Below are positions 1 to 5,814 of a stretch of DNA of 5,814 nucleotides, in pieces. Both the position numbers and the translations under genes were made by a program. Under the pieces are notes generated by a model. The model was not told where the DNA came from. It saw nothing but the letters and a program-made list of their open reading frames with translations, and did not search any database. Numbering within the stretch: position 1 is the first letter of the stretch; every line of letters begins with the position of its first letter. The stretch is taken from assembly GCA_018623405.1 (NCBI GenBank), contig JAAZVO010000177.1, forward strand, positions 1 to 5,814. Reading direction: 5' to 3'. The DNA is from Crocinitomicaceae bacterium (GTDB lineage: Bacteria; Bacteroidota; Bacteroidia; Flavobacteriales_G; Salibacteraceae).

Positions 1-99
1 GAATCTAAATACGGTTATTGCAGAGGAAGTGAGCCTGTAAACTACGTAAAACAAGTGATGGAAAGATATCATCACTACCAAAACCTAATTCCTTTGTAA
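1..99 (+). CDS. C-terminal fragment, probable MltF/SLT-type lytic transglycosylase
   Basis: An open frame runs from the first base to a TAA at 97-99 and gives 32 residues; the rest of the gene lies upstream of the window. The visible tail contains YGYCRGSEPVNYVKQVMERY and ends in NLIPL. From memory, a KYGYCRG-x-EP-x-NYV block followed by an amphipathic helix closes the SLT (lysozyme-like) domain of Bacteroidota membrane-bound lytic transglycosylases related to MltF. These are periplasmic enzymes that cleave peptidoglycan glycan strands to give 1,6-anhydro-muropeptides. No catalytic residue is inside the window, so the assignment rests on this short tail alone. That the frame is coding is fairly safe, because it is uninterrupted and protein-like up to a stop followed by 140 bases of non-coding sequence. 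The exact family is uncertain. Confidence 0.5.
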   Translation, partial: ESKYGYCRGSEPVNYVKQVMERYHHYQNLIPL

Positions 100-192
100 A
101 TTCTCAAATTTGGAATATTGTTTCCCATCACGGGAATAGTCACTTCATCTTAATTTTTTAAACACCTCATTAACAGCACCTTAAAGCATGCT

Positions 193-223
193 TTTGTTTT
201 GGAATGGCATTGGTTTATTTAAT
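193..223 (+). promoter_or_regulatory. Possible Bacteroidota-type promoter for the repeat protein
   Basis: TTTG at 193-196 is followed after 19 bases by TATTTAAT at 216-223. This resembles the TTTG / TAnnTTTG pair used by the Bacteroidota housekeeping sigma factor, but the -7 half matches poorly because the terminal TG is missing. Transcription would begin roughly 10 bases before the ATG at 240. In AT-rich DNA such a match can easily arise by chance. Confidence 0.2.
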
Positions 224-239
224 ATCAAACACACGGAAA

Positions 240-940
240 ATGAAAACAATTCAAAAAATATTAAGCATCGCAGTTTTAGCTTTACTTCCTTTCATAAGCA
301 CGGCTAAAGCAGATGTAGTTAAGTTTAAAACCATTATTACTAACCAATACGATGTTTTAAGTGAGGCTCTAGCATTTATTTAGAATACAGCCTAATTGGA
401 GCTGAATATGCAGACAAAAACGGAGTAATAAAATTAGAATTAGAAAGAGATAAAGAATACAAAATCACTGTTTCTAAGCCCGGTCATATTGCTACTACTG
501 CAGAAATTAGCACCAAGTCTTTATTTAGAGACGAGGTTATAAAAGTTACAGTGCAAGTAAGTAGCAAGTTTGGCTTACTTACAAACTCAACGATTTTTGT
601 TTATGAAAAAGACTCATTAATTTTTGCATCTAAGATTCAGCAAACCGGAGACATATTAATTGACCTCGAGAGAGAAAAAAATTACAAATTGGTAGTTTCC
701 AACCCCGGCCATGTTTCTGTAACTGCTTTACTATCAACCGAAAAAATGGCAATGGACCAAGTTAAGTCGCTTTACTTTCCTATTAGGCTTTATAATGTTA
801 GAGACCTCAACATAGATTATTCTAATGTAGTATTCAAGATAAAATGGAACCCCTATCTAGAGCGATTCGAAACCTTCCAACAAAACATGGGATGGATTGA
901 AGAAATGCTTGAACTAGAGAAAAAGAAAGAGGGAAAATAA
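240..940 (+). pseudogene. Secreted two-repeat protein, interrupted by a CT-duplication frameshift
   Basis: The ATG at 240 opens a classic signal peptide: MKTIQK, a hydrophobic core, then AKA before the probable cleavage at Ala24/Asp25. This frame stops at TAG 381-383 after 47 codons. Homologous coding continues in the -1 frame to TAA 938-940. Removing one CT from CTCT at 367-370 joins the two halves into 232 residues. In that repaired numbering the protein has two related units, about residues 29-101 and 102-176. Each carries an LER-(D/E)-K-x-YK-x4-S-x-PGH block (PGH at 80-82 and 155-157), followed by a charged tail ending in EKKKEGK. The PGH/PGY-type repeats resemble PEGA or carboxypeptidase-regulatory-like beta domains, but I cannot name a family. 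If the frame really is broken, the only long open part is the 129 codons from GTG 551, which lack a signal peptide, so that GTG is unlikely to be a genuine start. A sequencing error or a recent mutation are both possible. Confidence 0.72.
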
Positions 941-1009
941 CTCTTGTTTTTCAAGCCTTTAGTGTTCAAAATATTCTATTACCTCAAACTATACCCTCTA
1001 CAACGCAGT

Positions 1010-1017
1010 TAATTTTG
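1010..1017 (+). promoter_or_regulatory. TAATTTTG -7 promoter element at murB start
   Basis: TAATTTTG matches the TAnnTTTG -7 consensus of Bacteroidota at every fixed base and ends only 4 bases before the murB GTG at 1022. A start of transcription at the usual distance would fall on or next to the GTG, giving a leaderless or nearly leaderless message. No TTTG or TTG is visible at the -33 distance (around 983-992), which weakens the call. Confidence 0.35.
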
Positions 1018-1021
1018 TTTA

Positions 1022-2041
1022 GTGCAAATACATAACAACACCTCGCTAAAACCCTTCAATACATTCGGTATTGAAGCTATCTCAAAACTCTTTGCAAGTT
1101 TTTCTTCAACTGATGAATTAGGTGAAATTCTAACCTCAAAACAAGCTAAAAATAATAAGCTGCTTCCCTTAGGTGGTGGAAGCAATTTATTATTAACTCA
1201 AAACTTTGATGGACTAACCTTAAAAAATGAAATTAAAGGAATTAACTTAATCAAAGAAGATGAGCACCACTATTATATTGAAGTAGGCGCGGGAGAAAAT
1301 TGGCATCAATTTGTATTAAAAAGCCTTTCGAATAATTGGTTTGGAGCAGAAAACTTAAGTTTAATTCCGGGAAGTGTTGGCGCCTCACCAATGCAAAACA
1401 TCGGAGCCTATGGCATTGAGCTTAAAGAGGTTTTTTGGTTTGTTGAAGCAATGGAAATTGCCACTCAAAAAATTCATCGATTTGAGAAAAGCGACTGCGA
1501 ATTTGGCTATCGTACCTCCATTTTTAAAACCAAAATAAAAGGTGAAACCATCATTGCCAAAGTTGGATTTAAGTTGAACAAAAAAGCAAACTTAAACACC
1601 TCTTATGGCGCCATTCAGCAAGAATTAGAAACATTAGGCATTGCTAACCCAACACCAAAAGATGTTAGTAGAGCAGTAATAAATATTAGATCTTCTAAGC
1701 TACCTAATCCTGCAGAAATTGGAAATGCCGGAAGCTTTTTTAAAAATCCTGTAGTATCAAAGTCAGTTTACGAAGAAATATTAAAAGCCTACCCAAGTGC
1801 TCCATCCTATCCTGTTTCAGGAACTGAAGTAAAAGTGCCTGCAGGATGGCTAATTGAAACCGCCGGTTGGAAAGGAAAAACTATTGACAACTGCTTTGGA
1901 GTTCATAAAAAACAAGCTTTGGTTTTGGTAAATTATAAAGATGCCACAGGACAAGAAATATTTGACCTTTCTTCTCAAATTCTGGAAGACATTCATTCCA
2001 AATTTGGCATTGAATTAGAGCGAGAAGTGAATATTATCTAA
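1022..2041 (+). CDS. murB: UDP-N-acetylenolpyruvoylglucosamine reductase (MurB)
   Basis: This cytoplasmic FAD enzyme uses NADPH to reduce UDP-GlcNAc-enolpyruvate to UDP-MurNAc, the second committed step of peptidoglycan precursor synthesis. The 339 residues match the usual length of the E. coli-like (type I) family. The N-terminal SLKPFNTFGI block is followed by the FAD-binding GGGSN (51-55), the IPGSVGASPMQNIGAYG loop (115-131), YRTSIFK (163-169, with the conserved active-site Arg164), GNAGSFFKNP (234-243, with the proton-donor Ser238) and the closing LEREV (332-336, with the conserved Glu probably at 335). All expected active-site residues seem to be present. GTG 1022 is the chosen start because the frame opens only three codons upstream, after TAA 1010-1012, with no ATG there, and because the product begins as family members do. 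The gene stands alone on this strand and overlaps the tail of the opposing T9SS gene by 8 bases. It looks intact and functional. Confidence 0.97.
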   Translation: MQIHNNTSLKPFNTFGIEAISKLFASFSSTDELGEILTSKQAKNNKLLPLGGGSNLLLTQNFDGLTLKNEIKGINLIKEDEHHYYIEVGAGENWHQFVLKSLSNNWFGAENLSLIPGSVGASPMQNIGAYGIELKEVFWFVEAMEIATQKIHRFEKSDCEFGYRTSIFKTKIKGETIIAKVGFKLNKKANLNTSYGAIQQELETLGIANPTPKDVSRAVINIRSSKLPNPAEIGNAGSFFKNPVVSKSVYEEILKAYPSAPSYPVSGTEVKVPAGWLIETAGWKGKTIDNCFGVHKKQALVLVNYKDATGQEIFDLSSQILEDIHSKFGIELEREVNII

Positions 2042-3251
2042 CAACTAGCTTTCGCCTTTCACTGTCAACTTGCAAAAAGTAAACTCCAGCAGGTAGTCCA
2101 TTTATTTCTGATTGAGGATGGTTTAAAACCTGTTCCCAAATCAATTGCCCAAACTGATTGAAAATTTGGAATTTTTGACCTAATAGTTCTTGCGGAACAC
2201 TCAATGTAAATTGGCCATTAGAAGGGTTGGGATAAACTTGAAATTCATCGTTATTATTCAAAAAATTTAACCCTAAATTTTCAAAATATACGGAATTGGA
2301 AATTAATGTATCACAGGGATGGTAGAGCTTTAAATGAAAATCTCCTGAGCCTAACAATGGTTGTCCAATTCCATCCTGACTAGAGGCAATTGGATTTCCA
2401 TTCAAATACCATTCATACCAATATCCATCTGTAATATTTGAAAAAACTGAAACTTGCTTTCCATTAATTGAAATATTCAATTTCCCAGGGTCATCAAATA
2501 TTTGAACCCTTAAGGTGTCTTGACTTTTACACCCGTTTAAATCTTCAAAAAAGTAAACCGAAGAATGATTTCCAACTTTTGGAAATAGCGCTGAAGTTGA
2601 AAAGGTCACAATAGGAGTAGTGTTGTTTACTCCACCATTTAACCATCCATTAAGATGCAACCAATTTCCGGATCCTGAATTAGCGGGATTATCGTAGGGG
2701 GTTGCACCGAAAATAACATTAGAGCTATCATTTTTACACCAAGGTCCAAAGCCACCTGCTATGGTAAAGAATGAAATTTTTGGAAGGGTATCTACAGTTA
2801 TACTAAATGTATCACGATCACCACAAAATCCTGCGCTATCAAGTACAACTTTCATTATTTGACCCCCAGTAAATATAGAGGCATCAAAAATTCCAAGCTT
2901 AGCATCAACAATGCCCTGCCCATCCCAATTACCACCTAATAAAGTGTCGCTTTGATAAAACCTGATTAAACTATCACTAGGACAAATATTTGTTGGGCCA
3001 ATAATAGAGGCATCAAAAGGTTTAGAAAGTGAAATAATAATGGAAGTATCTTTTGAACAGCCTGCCCCAATTGCAGTCCAAACAAGCGGTATAGAATCAT
3101 AAATATTTGGAATTTTAGCTAGATTAATAAACCCAGTTGAATCTTGAATACCCGAAGCAATATTTGGGTTGCCTGAACTAACAAAACCTGATGAAATACC
3201 TTTAATTTCTATTAAGGTATCCAGCTCTACATCGGCACTAAGTTTAGAGGC
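2034..3251 (-). pseudogene. C-terminal part of a large T9SS-secreted surface protein, 5'-truncated
   Basis: Read on the minus strand, an open frame of 405 residues starts right after an in-frame TAA (3254-3252) and ends at TAA 2036-2034. The last 72 residues (2252-2037) form a type A T9SS sorting domain: FQVYPNPSNGQF, then QIFNQFGQLIW, then INGLPAGVYFLQV, ending RRKLVVR. This domain directs a protein across the outer membrane through the Por/type IX system. The upstream part looks like successive Ig- or PKD-like modules with spaced cysteines: GCSKDT, NICPSD followed by NWDGQGIVDAKLGIFDASI, GFCGDRDTF, WCKNDSS, NGCKSQDT, and a final module with WYEWYLNGNPI. No signal peptide and no ATG or GTG near the 5' end are present. 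The first ATG (2855) lies inside a module, so a 273-residue product from there would be an artefact. The N-terminal portion, probably hundreds of residues, is missing and the break abuts the transposase region. I infer a dead remnant; the adhesin or gliding-type role of the ancestor is only suggested by the architecture. Confidence 0.8.
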
Positions 3252-3880
3252 TTAGCTGTAGTGGATAATTATAGTAGGAAGTGTTTGGCAATACAAGCAG
3301 GAAAGTCACTTAAATGTAAGCTTCCCCTACAGTGCTGTCGGGAGTTTCCTCCCGACATTTAAAGTCTAGCAACTCAACCAAGTCAGCATTTCTGATTTGC
3401 TTAGCCCCCAAATACTAAATGAACGTTTTAAGCTCCATCTAACAAGATATTTTCAAGCTAAAATTGTTTCATGGGTTTAAGAAATAGAAGTTTTTATCAC
3501 GATTACAACATCTTTTTTATAACTACTACATGTTATCGATGGCTTCATCTCATATCTATTGGAGATAACTTTGAAATAGTGCAAAGTAGTCTAAAGTTTT
3601 GTTGTCATAAATTAGAAGCATCAGTAATTGCTTACGTTATTATGCCAAATCATCTTCACATGATATTACATTTTACCAAAGGGAAAAATAGAATCAATTT
3701 TATGAGAGATTTCAAAAAGTTTACATCAGTTCAAATTCGGAAAGAAGTTGAGCGAATCAATCCTGCACTGCTAAAAGAAATTACTTATCCAAAAGGAAAA
3801 CAAAAGTTTAAAATTTGGCAAGTTTGTATAATAGACGAAATTATTCAAAAAGGTTGCCTGAGTATGGGCAAATTATTTAG
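3252..3880 (+). mobile_element. Remnant of a RAYT / IS200-like single-strand transposase locus with palindrome
   Basis: This interval separates the broken 5' end of the T9SS gene from the 3' end of the YfhO gene. It contains a GC-rich perfect hairpin (3336-3357), a Y1-type transposase remnant starting at 3471, and an imperfect inverted pair CTGTAGTGG (3256-3264) / CCCCTACAG (3324-3332). A REP-like palindrome beside a RAYT gene is the usual arrangement for these elements, which act on single-stranded hairpins and leave no target duplications. Only one hairpin is present, so the right end seems to be lost. The limits given are inferred from where the flanking coding sequences stop, not from recognised termini. 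Confidence 0.5.
3336..3357. repeat. Perfect REP-like hairpin, 9-bp stem
   Basis: TGTCGGGAG (3336-3344) and CTCCCGACA (3349-3357) are exact reverse complements around a TTTC loop. The stem is strikingly GC-rich against the surrounding AT-rich DNA. It lies 113 bases upstream of the Y1 transposase ATG, where RAYT genes commonly carry a REP-type palindrome. No T-run follows on either strand, which argues against a simple intrinsic terminator, though it could slow transcription reaching the T9SS remnant or the transposase. Further copies elsewhere in the genome would be expected but cannot be seen here. Confidence 0.75.
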
Positions 3881-3929
3881 CGGTAGGCTTAAGGTTTGTG
3901 AAGCCAATTACCAAAGAGGCAACAATTAA
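3471..3929 (+). pseudogene. Degenerate REP-associated tyrosine transposase (RAYT, Y1_Tnp)
   Basis: The ATG at 3471 begins a typical RAYT N-terminus. It has a YNIFFITTTCYRW strand (about 12-24), a long helix, then AYVIMPNHLHMILHF (54-68) with the metal-binding HUH pair His61/His63, and a basic FKKFTSVQIRK helix (81-91) leading to FKIWQ (113-117). RAYT proteins nick and rejoin single-stranded hairpins through a catalytic tyrosine in a later DYI-x-x-NP-type motif (Tyr115 in E. coli RAYT). That motif is absent: after codon 117 (3821) the frame goes into unrelated residues, and the last stretch is merely antisense to the YfhO 3' end until TGA/TAA-type termination at 3927-3929. Family members usually have about 160-190 residues with more than 50 after the IWQ motif. 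The protein is therefore predicted to be catalytically dead. A different frame at 3824-3877 reads NYSKRLPEYGQII before a stop, which may be the old C-terminal tail after an internal deletion. Confidence 0.8.
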
Positions 3930-5814
3930 AACCCCACAAAGAACCATTGGAAAAAAGAATCGAAATTTTGAAAAGTGAGGTAAATAACAAAACTCTATTT
4001 CGCTTTTTCCAATTGGAATTTGAATTTGCATGAATGCTCCTAAATAAGGTTTGATTTCAACAATTTGGTTATTCACTTTGGCCTGCCATCCTTTCAAGAA
4101 ATTTTGCTGTAACACAAATTGATCTAAAGCTTCAACATCAATTTCAAAAACAAACTTCGAGGGAGTGAAAGACGTAAAATTTATCCTTTGGTTTCCGCCT
4201 TGTAAAAATGCGAATGGTTTATCTAATCCCTTATTCCAATCATCAGAATTACTCAACTCATAAAAATCAAAAAACACGTAAGGTGAATAACCATCTGCAG
4301 CTAGTTGTTTTGGATAATGAGCTTTGTTTCGCCACAAAAAACTTGTTTGAGTAAAGTCTTTTTCTAGAAAATGCTTAGTAGGTTTTTCAATATTTTGAGC
4401 AGGAAAGCTTTTTGGAATTTCGGTCAAGTATTTTTCTGCGGTTTGGGTGGTTTCCCAATAATAAATTGAAACAGGTCCATAAATAACTACATGCCACAGC
4501 CCCTCTGCAATTATTAATGCTAATAAAAACTGTTTTGGTGCAGCCTTTTTTGTTACCATCCAAGCAATACCAGAAATTATTGCCAGCCCCAAAAACCAAA
4601 TAAATGCGCGTTGAGAAATTGTCCAAACCTTATACCCCTCAGGCAATGGAAAGCCATCCATAAAGCTTGCTTTGTGCATCCATAAAAAAGAAACCATTGC
4701 CATTGAGAGAAATATTATGGGAATCCAAGGCCTCAAGTTATTAAACCTTTTTAGATCTATACCTTGAATTATTTCTGCTGCAGCCCATATCCAAAAGAAA
4801 ATTGTAAAAAGCCTATACAAGGCAGGAAACCTAAATACATCTAAAAATGGAATTACACTGGCCAATACTTTTAGCAATAAAAACTCTGGTCCCAAGGCCA
4901 TCCACAAAAAAAACAGACCAACAAGTAACTTCCAGCCAAAATTCCAATTGAACCGCCAAATCCCTAACAGCAAAATACCCATAAAACCAAACCCGAGAAA
5001 TAAATTGGTTAATCCATAATCTAAAACGCCCCACATTTCGGCCTTGGTGGTAACCAATAATGGTGCTACGGTAGAAATTAAACTTTTTAAACTCAAAGAG
5101 CCTATTCCTAGTGCTTCCCAAGAAAGTGTACTACCCCTGGTTATTAGATATTTAATTTCATAAAATGAGGAAATTGCCCCAAAACTTAACAGCGCCAAAA
5201 TACCTGCAGCTGCCACCAACCCAAGAATTACTCTAGGTTTTTTTAAGCCCTGGTTTCTAAGGGCCCAAACCAAGAAATATCCTAACATGATATATAAGTT
5301 GGTGACAAAAAAGGCTGGGTAACCTCCCGTAAGCATAAAATACAAAACCACAGGCAGCATCAATATTGAATTGGTTTGCTTGCTTTCTAAAACCTTTAAA
5401 AAATGAAACCAAATCCACGGTAGCCATGCGGCACTTATTACCCAACCAAAATGTTGGGCATTACCAACAAAAAATCCACTAAAAACATACAGCACAGCTA
5501 GTGCTAGTGCGGTAGCCTGATCTTTACTTTTTGCTTTTAAGAAATAAAACATACCGCTGCCTGCAACCAATAAATGCAGAACAAACTCTATATGTAAACT
5601 AAATAAAGTGTACCTCCCTATTAGCTGAAAAATAATTGCAATTGGATACCATGTTTGGGGTTCAGAAATTTGCGGAAAGCCAAAGTTTATGAATGGATTC
5701 CACAGTGGTAATTCACCATTTTGAAAACATTCTCCAATAAAAAACCGCCAGGGTAAGGAGATGTCTATCATATCGTATTTAAGGGATTTCACAAACCCCA
5801 CAATTGGTAAATAC
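3873..5814 (-). CDS. YfhO-family polytopic membrane protein (partial, 5' end outside window)
   Basis: The minus-strand frame is open from the window edge (5814) to TAA at 3875-3873. The GTG at 5801 is not credible as the start, because five further in-frame codons precede it and the sequence enters the family's first extracytoplasmic loop at once. That loop carries YDMIDISLPWRFFIGE and then LPLWNPFINFGFPQ, the YfhO hallmark. Numbering from that GTG, about eleven or twelve hydrophobic segments follow between residues 50 and 450, including LPWIWFHFL, GYPAFFVTNLYIML and DVFRFPALYRLFTIFFWIWA. A soluble beta-rich domain of roughly 150 residues comes next, with FLKGWQAKVNNQIVEI, GAFMQIQIPIG and EIEFCYLP, then a last membrane helix (PMVLCGVLIVASLVIGF) and a short basic tail. 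YfhO proteins have a GT-C-like fold and in Firmicutes are linked to lipid-dependent glycosylation of envelope polymers. The substrate here is unknown. The C-terminus looks complete, so the adjacent element has not damaged it. Confidence 0.88.
   Translation of the reverse strand, partial: YLPIVGFVKSLKYDMIDISLPWRFFIGECFQNGELPLWNPFINFGFPQISEPQTWYPIAIIFQLIGRYTLFSLHIEFVLHLLVAGSGMFYFLKAKSKDQATALALAVLYVFSGFFVGNAQHFGWVISAAWLPWIWFHFLKVLESKQTNSILMLPVVLYFMLTGGYPAFFVTNLYIMLGYFLVWALRNQGLKKPRVILGLVAAAGILALLSFGAISSFYEIKYLITRGSTLSWEALGIGSLSLKSLISTVAPLLVTTKAEMWGVLDYGLTNLFLGFGFMGILLLGIWRFNWNFGWKLLVGLFFLWMALGPEFLLLKVLASVIPFLDVFRFPALYRLFTIFFWIWAAAEIIQGIDLKRFNNLRPWIPIIFLSMAMVSFLWMHKASFMDGFPLPEGYKVWTISQRAFIWFLGLAIISGIAWMVTKKAAPKQFLLALIIAEGLWHVVIYGPVSIYYWETTQTAEKYLTEIPKSFPAQNIEKPTKHFLEKDFTQTSFLWRNKAHYPKQLAADGYSPYVFFDFYELSNSDDWNKGLDKPFAFLQGGNQRINFTSFTPSKFVFEIDVEALDQFVLQQNFLKGWQAKVNNQIVEIKPYLGAFMQIQIPIGKSEIEFCYLPHFSKFRFFFPMVLCGVLIVASLVIGFTNLKPTAK

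Noticed and set aside
122..136. TTCCC-ATCAC-GGGAA hairpin after the first gene as a terminator
   Set aside because: The stem is only 5 bp and the nearest T-run (154-159) is 17 bases away, so it does not form an intrinsic terminator. It may be chance.
360..383. Programmed -1 frameshifting to join the two halves of the repeat protein
   Set aside because: The overlap window (365-380) has no X-XXY-YYZ slippery heptamer and no obvious downstream stem. A CT duplication explains the repeat alignment exactly.
551..940. Independent gene starting at GTG 551
   Set aside because: The GTG falls at the boundary between the two repeats. Homologous repeat coding continues upstream without a stop to 365, and the product would lack the signal peptide present at 240.
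943..955. CTTG-TTTTT-CAAG hairpin between the repeat protein and murB
   Set aside because: A four-pair AT-rich stem with the T's in the loop and no T-run afterwards is too weak to call a terminator.
3336..3357. Hairpin as a plain Rho-independent terminator or a CRISPR-type repeat
   Set aside because: Neither side has a T-run directly after the stem, and there is only one copy in the window, so no array exists.
4387..5445. Three short minus-strand open frames (4387-4626, 4831-5121, 5257-5445) inside the YfhO gene
   Set aside because: They sit wholly within the well-supported yfhO frame on the same strand. Their products are rich in Cys, Arg and Trp, with no motif, start context or gene-like architecture. 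They are shadow frames.
1..5814. A new multi-gene defence, secretion or biosynthetic system
   Set aside because: The genes lie in both orientations, three are broken, and the intact ones are a housekeeping enzyme and a common membrane-protein family. Nothing shows the co-oriented, tightly packed unknown genes that would suggest such a system.

Overview
The window most likely comes from a low-GC member of the Bacteroidota, probably near the Flavobacteriales. The reasons are a C-terminal Por/type IX secretion (T9SS) type A sorting domain, a TAnnTTTG-type -7 promoter element, start codons without clear Shine-Dalgarno sequences, and a RAYT-like Y1 transposase next to a GC-rich palindrome in AT-rich DNA. 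No tRNA, rRNA, CRISPR array or complete insertion sequence is visible.

Layout, left to right. (1) Positions 1-99 hold the last 32 codons of a plus-strand gene, probably a lytic transglycosylase of the MltF/SLT type. (2) Positions 240-940 hold a small secreted protein built from two related repeats of about 75 residues. Its frame is broken by an apparent CT dinucleotide duplication at 367-370. Deleting one CT restores a 232-residue protein with a clean signal peptide. (3) Positions 1022-2041 hold an intact murB (UDP-N-acetylenolpyruvoylglucosamine reductase) with a GTG start directly behind a perfect TAATTTTG element. (4) Positions 3251-2034 on the minus strand hold the C-terminal 405 residues of a large secreted T9SS protein. 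It overlaps murB by 8 nt tail to tail and has lost its N-terminal part. (5) About 3252-3880 is a mobile-element scar: a 9-bp perfect hairpin, then a RAYT/IS200-type Y1 transposase that keeps its HUH motif but lacks the catalytic-tyrosine region. (6) From 5814 to 3873 on the minus strand is most of a YfhO-family polytopic membrane protein whose true start lies outside the window.

The intact or near-intact genes concern the cell envelope: peptidoglycan precursor synthesis (murB), probable peptidoglycan turnover (the first fragment) and a probable GT-C-like membrane enzyme (YfhO). They are not arranged as an obvious pathway operon. The middle of the window is degenerating: a frameshifted secreted protein, a headless T9SS protein and a decayed transposase. 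I found no convincing new multi-gene system. The observations most worth checking are the frameshift placed to the base by an internal repeat, the RAYT with its palindrome at the break of the T9SS gene, and the possibly leaderless murB.
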